Position numbers and translations under genes: made by a program. The notes beneath the pieces were generated by a model. That model saw nothing but the letters and a program-made list of their open reading frames with translations, was not told the DNA's origin and made no database searches. From Spirilliplanes yamanashiensis (GTDB lineage: Bacteria; Actinomycetota; Actinomycetes; Mycobacteriales; Micromonosporaceae), in the NCBI RefSeq assembly GCF_016863475.1, contig NZ_BOOY01000026.1:248001-312000 (forward strand): a DNA stretch of 64,000 bases, given 5' to 3'. This document shows positions 25,464 to 37,357 of this stretch, in pieces. Each line of letters begins with the position of its first letter. Positions within the stretch are counted from its first letter, which is position 1.

Positions 25464-26747
25464 ATGAGACGCCGCGCCCCCCAACCGCACCCCGTCGCCG
25501 TCATCACCCTCGCCGTGACGCTGCTGGTGTCCGGCTCGGTCCTGGTGTTCGCCTCGTTCGCCCAGGACCGCGCGGCCACCGAGGCCCGCCGCGGCCCCGA
25601 CGGCCCCACGGTCGGCTGGGGCCGGCCGATCCCCGGCAGCCCGCCCGCCGCCACCGCGAGCAGGGCGCCGCTGCCCGCACCGTCCACACCGGCCGGCGTC
25701 ACCCCCGGCGCCGCCCCCGGCGCGGACCAGCGGCCCGGCGCCCGGCCCGACGCCGACCCCGGCCCCGAGCCCGGCGGCCGCTGCCGCACCGGCGCCAAGC
25801 TGGTGCCGACGTGCGGCGTGCTGTGGGGCGTCGCGCCGGGCGCGTTCACCGAGAAGCGCGGCGCGCCCGCGCTCGCCGAATTCGAGCGCAAGACCGGCCG
25901 CCACCAGGACATCTACCACGCGTATCACCGCGGGCGCGGCCGGGTCTTCCCCACGCCCGAGGAGATCCGCATCGCCCGGGAGCCCGGCCGCGAGCGCATC
26001 CTGTTCCTCAACTGGAAGCCCGCCGGCGCCACCTGGGCCGAGATCGCCGCCGGCGACCGGGCCACCGACGCCTACCTCGACCGGCTCGCCGCGCACATCC
26101 GGAAGAACTTCCCCGAGCCGTTCTTCTTCACCGTGCACCACGAGGCCGAGGACAACGTCAACGAGCGGGCCGGCTCCGGCTGGACCGCCCGCGACTTCGC
26201 CGCCATGTACCGCCACGTCGTGCAGCGGCTGCGGGCCGGCGGCGCGAGCAACATCGTCAGCGTCGTCGTGCACATGGCGTACGTGCCGCACACCACCCAG
26301 GAGTGGTTCGACGACATGTACCCCGGCGACGACGTCGTCGACTGGATCGGCTGGGACACCTACGCCTACAGCGACCCCGGCTACGGCCACGGCGACTTCA
26401 CCGAGCTGATGAACCGGCGCGCCTCCAGCAAGCCCGACTGGCCCGGCTTCTACGACTGGGCCGTCGAGCGGCACCCCGACAAGCCCCTGATGGTGGCCGA
26501 GTGGGGCGTCTGGTACTCGCCGAAGAACCCCCGGCACAAGGCCGAGTTCTACCGCAACGTCGGCCGGCAGATCACCGAGTTCCCCCGGATCAAGGCGCTC
26601 GTCGGCTTCGACACCCCGCACAACCAGAAGGGCATGGACTCCCGCGTCGACAGCACGCCCGACGCCCTGGAGGCCTACCGGAGGTTGGGGGACCTGCCCG
26701 TCTTCCAGGTGGAGCACGGATCAGGCACGCCCGGGGTTTTCCCCTGA
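25464..26747 (+). CDS. GH26-like secreted or membrane-anchored glycosidase
   Basis: This 427-residue protein has an N-terminal membrane segment (about residues 11-32), a Pro/Ala/Gly-rich linker of about 70 residues, then a TIM-barrel domain akin to glycoside hydrolase family 26. The presumed acid/base is in TVHHEAEDN (E227) and the nucleophile in MVAEWGVWY (E346), both conserved. DWIGWDTYAYS precedes the nucleophile strand as in the other GH26-like protein here. ATG 25464 is preceded by GGAAGGA. A -10-like TATGCT lies at 25434-25439. It faces away from the APS-kinase gene and is the right-hand boundary of the polysaccharide locus. The two GH26-like proteins are clear but distant paralogues. 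Confidence 0.82.
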   Translation: MRRRAPQPHPVAVITLAVTLLVSGSVLVFASFAQDRAATEARRGPDGPTVGWGRPIPGSPPAATASRAPLPAPSTPAGVTPGAAPGADQRPGARPDADPGPEPGGRCRTGAKLVPTCGVLWGVAPGAFTEKRGAPALAEFERKTGRHQDIYHAYHRGRGRVFPTPEEIRIAREPGRERILFLNWKPAGATWAEIAAGDRATDAYLDRLAAHIRKNFPEPFFFTVHHEAEDNVNERAGSGWTARDFAAMYRHVVQRLRAGGASNIVSVVVHMAYVPHTTQEWFDDMYPGDDVVDWIGWDTYAYSDPGYGHGDFTELMNRRASSKPDWPGFYDWAVERHPDKPLMVAEWGVWYSPKNPRHKAEFYRNVGRQITEFPRIKALVGFDTPHNQKGMDSRVDSTPDALEAYRRLGDLPVFQVEHGSGTPGVFP

Positions 26748-26770
26748 TGAACTGAGGTGCGCCGGGGCCA

Positions 26771-26786
26771 TACGGTAGGCCCCGTG
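26771..26786 (+). promoter_or_regulatory. -10-like element and leaderless start of the ABC operon
   Basis: TACGGT (26771-26776) is followed after seven bases by the GTG at 26784, with no Shine-Dalgarno sequence. This predicts a leaderless transcript for the first ABC ATPase. Confidence 0.45.
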
Positions 26787-27707
26787 AGCCTCATCGCGAC
26801 AGAGTCGCTGACCAAGACGTACGGGGGGAAGGTCACGGCCCTGGCCGACCTCACCGTCGACGTCGAACCGGGTGTGATCGGGCTCGTCGGCGCCAACGGC
26901 GCCGGCAAGTCCACGCTCCTGAAGATCCTCCTCGGCCTGCTGGCGCCCACCGCCGGCACCGTGTCCGTGCTCGGCATCGACCCCACCCGCGACACTGACG
27001 CAGTGCGCGCCCGGGTGGGGTACATGCCGGAGCACGACAGCCTGCCGCCGGACGTGTCCGCGGCCGAGTTCGTCACCCACCTCGGCCGGATGAGCGGGCT
27101 GCCGCGCACCGCCGCCCGCGAGCGCGCCTCGGAGGCCCTGCGCCACGTCGGCCTCTACGAGGAGCGCTACCGGCAGATCGGCGGCTACTCCACCGGCATG
27201 AAGCAGCGGGTCAAGCTCGCCCAGGCGCTGGTGCACGACCCCGACCTGCTGCTGCTCGACGAGCCCACCAACGGCCTCGACCCGGCCGGCCGGGACGCCA
27301 TGCTGGCCCTGGTGCACCGCATCGGCACCGAGTTCGGCATCAGCGTCGTCGTCTGCTCCCACCTGCTCGGCGAGGTCGAGCGCATCTGCGACCAGCTCAT
27401 CGCCATCGACGGCGGCCGGCTGCTGCGCGCCGACCGCATCTCGTCCATGACGACCGCCTCCGACGTGCTCGCCGTCGAGGTCTCCGAGGGGACGGACGCC
27501 CTCGCCGCGCACCTGGCCGGCCTGGGCCTCGAGGCGTCGCGCGACGGCCGGCTGCTGCTCGTGCCGCTGGCCGACGACGCCGCGTACGACCGCATCCTGC
27601 GCGCGGTGGCCGAGCTCGACCTGCCCCTGCACCGCCTCGAGCAGCGCCGCCACCGGGTGGCCGAGCTGTTCGCCACCGCCCCGGCACTGGAGGCCGCAGA
27701 TGTCTGA
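26784..27707 (+). CDS. ABC transporter ATP-binding protein (first of two)
   Basis: This 307-residue ATPase has all nucleotide-site motifs: Walker A GANGAGKSTLLK, Q-loop region RVGYMPEHD, signature YSTGMKQRV, Walker B LLLLDEPTNGLD and the switch His in CSHLLGEVE. It has the DrrA/NatA-like export-type layout with a C-terminal extension of about 80 residues. It is encoded first in a tight operon with a permease, a second ATPase and a second permease. The start GTG 26784 is chosen for its leaderless -10 spacing. Its 3' end overlaps the next gene by 8 bp. The substrate is unknown; the two half-systems may form one exporter or two related ones. Confidence 0.92.
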   Translation: MSLIATESLTKTYGGKVTALADLTVDVEPGVIGLVGANGAGKSTLLKILLGLLAPTAGTVSVLGIDPTRDTDAVRARVGYMPEHDSLPPDVSAAEFVTHLGRMSGLPRTAARERASEALRHVGLYEERYRQIGGYSTGMKQRVKLAQALVHDPDLLLLDEPTNGLDPAGRDAMLALVHRIGTEFGISVVVCSHLLGEVERICDQLIAIDGGRLLRADRISSMTTASDVLAVEVSEGTDALAAHLAGLGLEASRDGRLLLVPLADDAAYDRILRAVAELDLPLHRLEQRRHRVAELFATAPALEAADV

Positions 27708-28559
27708 TCCGTCGGTCATCCACGACATCGGCTACCAGCGGTACGCGGGCCCCCGGCTCGGCCGCGGGGCCGTGTTCGGCGCCCTGTACGTGCACGGCCT
27801 GCGCGCCGCGTTCGGCCTCGGCCGCAGCGCCAAGGCGAAGATCTTCCCCTGGCTCGCCGTCGGCATCGTCTCGCTCGTCGCGGTCATCATCGCCGCGGTG
27901 CGCTCCCAGATCGGCGTGCTGCCGCTGGACTACCAGCAGTTCGCCGACACGCTCAGCTGGCTGATCATCTTCTTCGTCGCGATCGTCGCGCCCGAGCTGG
28001 TCTCCCGCGACCTGCGCGCCGGGGTGCTGCCGCTGTACTTCAGCCGCCCGCTGCGGGCCTTCGACTACGTGGCCGCCAAGGTGGCCGCGCTGGTCACCGC
28101 GGCGTGGCTGCTGCTCGCCGGGCCGCAGTTCATCATCTTCCTGGGCGGCGCGTTCACCACCAAGACCGGCTTCCGCGGCGTCCTCGACGAGCTCGGCGAC
28201 CTGCTGCCCGGCTGGGGCTACAGCCTCATCTGGGCCGTGCTGTTCGCCGCGATCGCGCTGCTCGTCGCGTCGCTGACCGGCAAGCGGGCGTTCGCCGCCG
28301 GCGGCATCGTCGCCGTGTTCCTCATGACCACGCCGGTCGTCGGCGTGCTCGCCTTCCTCGACACCAACAACTCGCAGGAGCTGGCCGGCCTGGCCAGCCC
28401 CATGACGCTGGTCAGCGGCGTCGGCTCGTGGCTGCTGCCCGGCCCCGGCACCGGCATCGACGTGGGCCGCTTCGGCCCGGTGTACCTGATCGAGCTGGTC
28501 ACCGTCGTCGCCACCTGCCTGCTGCTCCTGCTCACCCGGTACCGGAAGGTGGCCTCGCT

Positions 28560-28563
<4 letters not shown>
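27700..28563 (+). CDS. ABC transporter permease (first of two)
   Basis: This 287-residue protein has six predicted membrane helices in the ABC-2 pattern. A cytoplasmic N-terminus of about 45 residues (GYQRYAGPRLGRG) precedes helix 1 (about 50-66). The family-typical APELVSRDLRAGVLPLYFSRPLRAFDYVAAK segment between helices 2 and 3 is the coupling region. ABC-2 permeases of this kind export peptides, lipids or drugs. It overlaps the upstream ATPase gene by 8 bp and the downstream ATPase by 4 bp (GTGA), which shows tight coupling. There is no signal peptide. Confidence 0.88.
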
Positions 28564-29474
<911 letters not shown>

Positions 29475-29478
29475 GAAG

Positions 29479-30198
29479 ATGGTCTACAACCCGACGATCG
29501 CGTCGATCACCGCCCGGGGCCTGTTCGGCCGCCGGCGCGTGCTCGTCCTGCTGCCGCTGCCACTGCTGCTGGTCGGCCTCGCCCTGCTCATGCGCGCCAA
29601 CGACGTGCCCGCCCGCGACTGGGGCCAGCCCCTGCTCGTCGGCCTCGGCCTGGCCGTCCTGCTGCCCATCACCGCCCTCATCGTCGGCACCGGCGTCCTC
29701 GGCTCCGAGATCGACGACGGCACCGTCGTGCACATCCTCACCAAGCCGCTGTCGCGCGCCGAGATCCTGCTGTCGAAGTACGTCGTGGCGGTCGGCGTCA
29801 CCGTGGTCACCGCGGCCGTCCCGCTGTTCGTGGCCGGCTACCTCGCCTCCGGCGTCCGCCTGGGGCTCGGCCTGGTGGCCGGGGCGGCGCTCGGCGCGCT
29901 CGCGTACTCGGCGCTGTTCCTGCTGCTCAGCCTGCTGACCAGCCGGCCGGTCCTGCTCGGCCTGGTGTACGTGCTGGTCTGGGAGGGCCTGCTCGGCACG
30001 TGGGTCAGCGGCACCCGGGTGTTCTCCGTCGAGCAGTACGTCATCACGGTGACCGACCGGCTGGCCCCCACCGACCTGCTCACCCCGAACGTCTCGCTGA
30101 CCTCGTCGCTGATCATGGCGGCGATCATCACGGCCGGCGCGGGGGTGCTGGCGGTCAACCGGCTGCGCAGCCTGTCGGTGGCGGGGGAGACCAGCTGA
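29479..30198 (+). CDS. ABC transporter permease (second of two)
   Basis: This 239-residue ABC-2 permease has six predicted helices. The coupling segment GSEIDDGTVVHILTKPLSRAEILLSKY lies between helices 2 and 3, as in the first permease. It is shorter, lacking the long N-terminal cytoplasmic part. It lies 4 bp after ATPase 2, with its ribosome-binding sequence inside that gene's end. The operon probably ends here; the next gene starts 15 bp later on the same strand and might be co-transcribed. No terminator is visible. Confidence 0.87.
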   Translation: MVYNPTIASITARGLFGRRRVLVLLPLPLLLVGLALLMRANDVPARDWGQPLLVGLGLAVLLPITALIVGTGVLGSEIDDGTVVHILTKPLSRAEILLSKYVVAVGVTVVTAAVPLFVAGYLASGVRLGLGLVAGAALGALAYSALFLLLSLLTSRPVLLGLVYVLVWEGLLGTWVSGTRVFSVEQYVITVTDRLAPTDLLTPNVSLTSSLIMAAIITAGAGVLAVNRLRSLSVAGETS

Positions 30199-30213
30199 CG
30201 GCGCGGCCCCTCG

Positions 30214-31200
30214 ATGGGGTGGCTTCCCGGCGTGGTGGCGAGGGACCGACGTGCCATCCGCCGCATCATGGGGGCCGCCGTGGACGGGGGAGACGTGGCA
30301 GCAACGGATGCACCGGCGTTGTACATCGCCCACGATGACGACACGGTCATCGTGTCCGCCCTCCCGCTGACCGTGGCGGGCGGGCGAGCCGAGACCTTCG
30401 TCTGGGGCAAGGTCGTCGAGATCTCTCCGGCGGACGCGCCGGCCGTTCCCGCCACGGCCAGGCAGGTGCGGGGCCTCGGTGTCGTCGTCATCGTGGGCGG
30501 CTTCGGGTTGAATTGTGCCGGCTTCCAGCAGGGGCTCCTCGTCGGCCTGCTGGGCCTCGTCCTGGTGCTGGTCGGCTTCGCGCGCGGGGTGGCGGTGCGC
30601 CCGGGCGTCATCGCCGCTCCGCAGTTGCAGGCCCGCCCAGAGCAGCATCATGTTCTCGTCCACGACGCCGACCGCGAGGTGTTCAGCGACGCCGTCGAAC
30701 TCGGCCAGCGCGCGTCGGCGACGTGGCCGCTGCTCGGCGATCTGATCGACGTCGCGGCCGCCGAGTGGCTGCTGACGCACGCACTGCTGGATCTGGCCGG
30801 GGCGCTGGAACAACGGCAGGAACTGCGGGAGCTCCGCGGCGACGTGGCCGGGCACGTCGGGCGCCGGTCGCCGGCGGACCCGCAGGTGCGGGACCTGTCC
30901 GCTCGCCTGGCCGCGGCCGACGTGGCGCTGGCGGGTCTGGACGACGACATCGAGCGCCGGGTGGGCGGGCTGCGGGCGGTGGCGGTGGCGGGCGAGGAGT
31001 TCGTGCGGGACGAGGAGGTCCGCGACCTGACCCGACGGGTGGACGAGGCGATCGGCAGACTGGCATCTGTGGATTCACCCGGCTCGCAGGACTCCGGCGC
31101 GGAACTCGCCGGTCACCTCGAGGCGGTGCTGCGCGCGTACCGGGAACTGGCCGATCAGCGGGGGTCCGACGGCGAGCCCACGTCCGCCGCGGGGGTGTAG
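30214..31200 (+). CDS. Two-TM protein of unknown function
   Basis: This protein of up to 328 residues is not recognised. The N-terminal part (about residues 35-80) is a small beta-rich domain. Two closely spaced hydrophobic segments (about 86-101 and 106-123) form a hairpin in the membrane. The C-terminal 200 residues are charged and predicted helical, with coiled-coil-like stretches (LRELRGDVAGHVG, DDDIERRVGGLR). The layout recalls DUF6232-type proteins with an added helical tail, but I am not sure. The start is uncertain: ATG 30214 has no ribosome-binding site, ATG 30268 and GTG 30295 (with GGGGG 4 nt before) are alternatives. It stands 15 bp after the ABC operon and converges on the LigD-like gene. 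Confidence 0.55.
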   Translation: MGWLPGVVARDRRAIRRIMGAAVDGGDVAATDAPALYIAHDDDTVIVSALPLTVAGGRAETFVWGKVVEISPADAPAVPATARQVRGLGVVVIVGGFGLNCAGFQQGLLVGLLGLVLVLVGFARGVAVRPGVIAAPQLQARPEQHHVLVHDADREVFSDAVELGQRASATWPLLGDLIDVAAAEWLLTHALLDLAGALEQRQELRELRGDVAGHVGRRSPADPQVRDLSARLAAADVALAGLDDDIERRVGGLRAVAVAGEEFVRDEEVRDLTRRVDEAIGRLASVDSPGSQDSGAELAGHLEAVLRAYRELADQRGSDGEPTSAAGV

Positions 31201-31212
31201 AGCCGCGGGCCG

Positions 31213-32205
31213 TCAGGTCAGCGCCGGCAGCCGCTGCGGGTGGTCGAGCACGTCGCGGAACAGGTCGCCCCGTTCGGCGAGGCGGCGCGGCAGGTCACGG
31301 ACGGTGAAGCCGTCTGGGCGCAGGCCCGGGTCGTCGAGTTCGTCCCAGTCGATCGGGGCGGACACCGGCGCCCCGGGCGCGGGCCGCGGGCTGTACGGGG
31401 CGACGAGGGTGCGGTTGATCGCGTTCTGCGTGTAGTCCAGGCGGGCCAGGCCGCCGCGGTCGCGCTTCTGCCACTTCCAGCTGACCAGCTCGGGCACCAC
31501 CGCGCCCACCGCCCGCGACAGCCGCTCCACCCATGCGCGGGTGGCGGCGAAGGCCGGCCCGGGCACCACCGGCACCCAGATCTGGATGCCGCGCCGGCCG
31601 GTCACCTTGGCCCGGGCGGTGACGCCGAGGTGCTCCAGGGCGGTGCGGTGCAGCCGGGCGAGCACCAGCAGGTCGTCCCACGTGGTGCTGGCGCCCGGGT
31701 CGAGGTCGATGAGCGCGTACGTGGGCCGGTGCGGGTGATCGGTGCGCGACGTCCACGGGTGCCACTCCAGGGCGCCGAAGTTCGCCGCCCACACGAGCGC
31801 GGCCGGCTCGTCGGCGACCAGGTACGTCTGCGTCTCCCCGGGGTCCGCCTCGGGGTTGCGCCACCGGGCCAGCCAGTCCGGGGCGTGCCCGGGCAGCTCC
31901 TTGTGCCAGAAGCCGCCGGCGGCCACGCCGTCCGGGTAGCGGTGCAGGTTCAGTGCCCGCCCGGCCAGGTACGGCACCGACACCGGCGCGATCTGCGCGG
32001 TGTAGCGCAGCAGGTCCCGCTTGGTGACCGGCGGCTCGCCGGGCCGCGCCGGGAACAGCACCTTGTCGAGGTTCGTGACCCGCACCCGGCGGCCGAAGAC
32101 CGTCCAGACGCCGCCGCCGGGCAGGTCGTCGAGCTCGGCGGCCTCGTCCTCGGTCAGCGTCGGCGCGGGCACCCTCCGGGCGTACCCGGCGGTGCCCGCG
32201 CCCAT
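31213..32205 (-). CDS. Stand-alone LigD-type polymerase/primase domain
   Basis: This 330-residue protein is the archaeo-eukaryotic primase-like polymerase domain found in bacterial LigD, here without ligase or nuclease domains. Landmarks are VTNLDKVLFP, the HRYPDGV segment, WAANFGALEWHPW, the metal-binding ALIDLDPG (DXD), KVTGRRGIQIWVPV and the later LDYTQNAINRTLVAPYS. Such proteins fill gaps and add nucleotides during non-homologous end joining with Ku and a ligase. In actinobacteria the three functions are often separate genes. No ku or ligase gene is in this window. The start at 32205 (ATG) is reasonable. The stop is 13 bp from the convergent gene's stop. Confidence 0.92.
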   Translation of the reverse strand: MGAGTAGYARRVPAPTLTEDEAAELDDLPGGGVWTVFGRRVRVTNLDKVLFPARPGEPPVTKRDLLRYTAQIAPVSVPYLAGRALNLHRYPDGVAAGGFWHKELPGHAPDWLARWRNPEADPGETQTYLVADEPAALVWAANFGALEWHPWTSRTDHPHRPTYALIDLDPGASTTWDDLLVLARLHRTALEHLGVTARAKVTGRRGIQIWVPVVPGPAFAATRAWVERLSRAVGAVVPELVSWKWQKRDRGGLARLDYTQNAINRTLVAPYSPRPAPGAPVSAPIDWDELDDPGLRPDGFTVRDLPRRLAERGDLFRDVLDHPQRLPALT

Positions 32206-32220
32206 GCGCCGCGAGAAGGC

Positions 32221-33069
32221 TCAGCCCTTGATCTCGAACGTCTGGCCGTACACCTTCCACTTCAGCGGGGTGTTCAGGTCTAGGTTGCCGGCGTTCAGGA
32301 AGACCCGCTGCGCGGTGTCGACCCGGGTCGTGTTGTCGTGCGCGTCCTCCATCTTCATCGCCCGCACCCGGGCGTCGAGGAACGCGTGCAGGTACGTCGT
32401 CTCGTTGCCGCCCTGCGCCGGCGTCTTCGCCTTGCGCATCGCCTCGCGGCGGATGCTGTCGAAGCTCGGCGTCCACGACCCCGACCCGTGCATGACGATG
32501 GCGTCGTAGTAGATGAACTGCCCGAGCGCGCGCAGCCCGTCCGACTTCGCCCGGTTCACCGACGGGTTGAAGTACACCCGGTCCCGCTCGTCGTTCTGCG
32601 CCTGCTGGAAGACGGTGTCGCGGGCGGCGGTCCGCCACGCGGCGGGGTAACCGCCGAGCCCGGCGTGCGAGTCGGTGCCGTCGACGCGGCGCAGGGCGGG
32701 CAGGAACCGGGCGAGGACGTTGCCGGGCTTGCGGGCCGTGTACAACTCGACCAGGTCGAGCATGTCGCCGGTGCCGGAGCAGAACCCGATGATGCCGGCG
32801 GTGTAGCCGCGGCCGTCGCCGATGTCCTCGATGTAGGAGTACTGGGCCTTCCAGTCGGTGGACGAGTTCTCGGCGCTGGACACCAGCCGCATGGCGATGT
32901 CCTTCTTGCGCGCGTCGTACAGGTCCACGGCGGCCACGGCGACGGCCCGCTGCGCCGCGGGGGCCGGGGCGGGAGTGGGGGCGGCGTCGGCGCTGCCGTG
33001 CAGGACCAGGGGGACGGCGACGGCGGCCGCCGCGATGGCGACGCCGGCCCAGGTACGCGGTCTTCTCAC
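32221..33069 (-). CDS. csn: Secreted chitosanase, glycoside hydrolase family 46
   Basis: GH46 chitosanases cleave partly acetylated chitosan by inversion. The protein has 282 residues with a classical signal peptide (about 1-30, ending in SADAA). The catalytic pair sits in LVSSAENSSTDW (E67) and IEDIGDGRGYTAG (D85). The 18-residue spacing equals that of E22/D40 in the Streptomyces N174 enzyme. The GFCSGTGDML segment follows as expected. The start is GTG 33069, with GGAGGAG 7 nt upstream. The promoter region holds a strong palindrome that resembles the operators of streptomycete chitosanase genes bound by the ROK repressor CsnR; no regulator adjoins it. Confidence 0.93.
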   Translation of the reverse strand: MRRPRTWAGVAIAAAAVAVPLVLHGSADAAPTPAPAPAAQRAVAVAAVDLYDARKKDIAMRLVSSAENSSTDWKAQYSYIEDIGDGRGYTAGIIGFCSGTGDMLDLVELYTARKPGNVLARFLPALRRVDGTDSHAGLGGYPAAWRTAARDTVFQQAQNDERDRVYFNPSVNRAKSDGLRALGQFIYYDAIVMHGSGSWTPSFDSIRREAMRKAKTPAQGGNETTYLHAFLDARVRAMKMEDAHDNTTRVDTAQRVFLNAGNLDLNTPLKWKVYGQTFEIKG

Positions 33070-33086
33070 GCGAGCTCCTCCGTAAG

Positions 33087-33111
33087 TCTGTTAGTTAATT
33101 TATCTAACAGA
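33087..33111 (-). promoter_or_regulatory. Operator-like palindrome upstream of the chitosanase gene (CsnR-box-like)
   Basis: TCTGTTAG (33087-33094) and CTAACAGA (33104-33111) form a perfect 8-bp inverted repeat around a 9-bp AT-rich spacer. It lies 18-42 bp before the start codon, where a repressor could block transcription. The GTTAG...CTAAC core agrees with what I recall of streptomycete CsnR boxes upstream of chitosanase genes. Confidence 0.65.
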
Positions 33112-33179
33112 TAAAGCCCTACGGAGCGATGAGAGTCAATGTGTCAGCCGTGCGCCATTCGCGAGAACCGGCGAAACAA

Positions 33180-33875
33180 TCACAGGGTGTCGGCGTCGTC
33201 CCACCGGTCGTACCACCGCTCGACCGCCTCGAACGTCTCGCCGGTGATCTCCGCGACGCCCCCGCCGACCACGGCCACGGCCCGGCCCAGCTCGGCCGCG
33301 TCCGCGGGGAAGTCCAGCACGGCACCCGGCCCCTGCAGCAGCGTGATCAGCAGGGTCAGCCCGGTGAGCAGCCCGGAGACCCGGCTCCTGCCGGCCCCGC
33401 CTGCCACCGGCGCCGTCACCACGTCGGCCAGGCCCAGCGCCACGTCGTCGCGCAGGTTCGCGGTCCGCGTCACGATCGTCTGCAACCCGACCTCCACCCG
33501 CTGGTGGAACAGCAGGTGGGACGCCGGCCGCTCGTCCGCCAACCGCAGGAACCACAGCAGGTCCCGCGTCACCGCCGGCGGCGGCACGTCGAACGGCGGC
33601 GGCCACGACAACCCGTTCCGTCGCAACGCCTCGTCGACCGTCTCGCCGAGCAGCCGCAGCCGCAACTCCATCCCGTCGTCCGGCCGCCCCGCGGGCAGCG
33701 GCAGGCTCCGCACCATCGGCAGAAACGCCGCCGCGCCGCGGTGCAGGGCGTCCAGCACGCTGAGTGCGGCGTCGAGATGCTCGTCCCGCCGGGACCGGTC
33801 GGCGAGCACCGCCGACCAGTCCTCGATCGCCGCCAGCTGAGGCACCAGCCAGGACAGTGGACCGTCATGCGTCAT
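33180..33875 (-). CDS. Protein of unknown function, all-helical
   Basis: This 231-residue protein is not recognised. It is Leu/Ala/Arg-rich with several amphipathic helices. A hydrophobic stretch VSGLLTGLTLLITLLQGPG (about 170-188) might be membrane-associated but is short. There is no signal peptide and no catalytic motif. The start ATG 33875 is the first in frame; the ATG lies 21 bp from the stop of the small membrane protein gene upstream on the same strand, so the two are probably co-transcribed. It ends 69 bp before the chitosanase palindrome. Codon third positions are G/C-rich as in neighbours, which supports it being real. Confidence 0.6.
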   Translation of the reverse strand: MTHDGPLSWLVPQLAAIEDWSAVLADRSRRDEHLDAALSVLDALHRGAAAFLPMVRSLPLPAGRPDDGMELRLRLLGETVDEALRRNGLSWPPPFDVPPPAVTRDLLWFLRLADERPASHLLFHQRVEVGLQTIVTRTANLRDDVALGLADVVTAPVAGGAGRSRVSGLLTGLTLLITLLQGPGAVLDFPADAAELGRAVAVVGGGVAEITGETFEAVERWYDRWDDADTL

Positions 33876-33896
33876 CTTCCGACGGTAAGCCCGTCG

Positions 33897-34193
33897 TCAA
33901 CGGCGGGAGCGGCGCCGGGCCTCGTGGGCCGGGAGCGCGCCCCACAGCACGTCCCGCCAGTCCCGGTCGCGGGCCAGGTCGTCCAGCCGGAACGCCTTGT
34001 CCGCGAAGTCGCGCCACTGCACCTCGACGGTCTCCCGCTCCAGGCGTTCGTCGTGCAGCTCCTGCCCGCCCCGGCGCGCATCGGCCCGGGCCTCGGCCAG
34101 CGGCCGGTGCCACGCCCACCGGCAGGCGGCGTAGGTGATCAGCGCGCCCGCCAGCGCCCCGGCGACCCCGGCGGCGACGACCCAGGCGGACAT
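33897..34193 (-). CDS. Small single-TM protein of unknown function
   Basis: This 98-residue protein has an N-terminal membrane segment (about residues 4-27, WVVAAGVAGALAGALITYAAC) and a charged cytoplasmic part rich in Arg, Glu and Asp with helical propensity, ending in a basic RRRSRR. No known family is recognised. It lies between the ppc terminator and the unknown helical protein gene, co-directional with both. Its start ATG 34193 lacks a strong ribosome-binding site. It may be a membrane tether for the next gene's product, but this is only a guess from order. Confidence 0.55.
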   Translation of the reverse strand: MSAWVVAAGVAGALAGALITYAACRWAWHRPLAEARADARRGGQELHDERLERETVEVQWRDFADKAFRLDDLARDRDWRDVLWGALPAHEARRRSRR

Positions 34194-34250
34194 CCGTCGA
34201 CCGTAACCGCCGCACTCCGCCCGCGCCGCCGGGCCGCGCCGGAGAACACG

Positions 34251-34281
34251 CGGGGCCCGCGCCGGATCGGCGCGGGCCCCG
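34251..34281 (-). terminator. Perfect 13-bp hairpin after ppc
   Basis: 34251-34263 pairs perfectly with 34269-34281 around GGATC. It starts 19 bp past the ppc stop on the minus strand. No U-run. Confidence 0.75.
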
Positions 34282-34299
34282 GTGGTGCGGGTGCGGGCG

Positions 34300-37089
<2,790 letters not shown>

Positions 37090-37357
37090 CGCTCCTTCGC
37101 GTCACGCCCCGCGGGGCGCGACCAGTGGCGGGCGGAGGACGGCACTGTCCCGACTCCGCAGATCGTATCGGTGCGGCGCTGCGGGCGGGTGAACCCGGTG
37201 AGTCAAGTCTCACGCAGCCCTGCCGGAATTTCTGCCGCTTGATCTTTACCTGCGCCTCACAGCCGATCGGGTTGTATCACCACCGGTCGATGCGCCACCG
37301 CGCGTCGCCACGCGACCCGGCTCCGCACGGCGCCGGGACACGACTGGGGAGATACAC

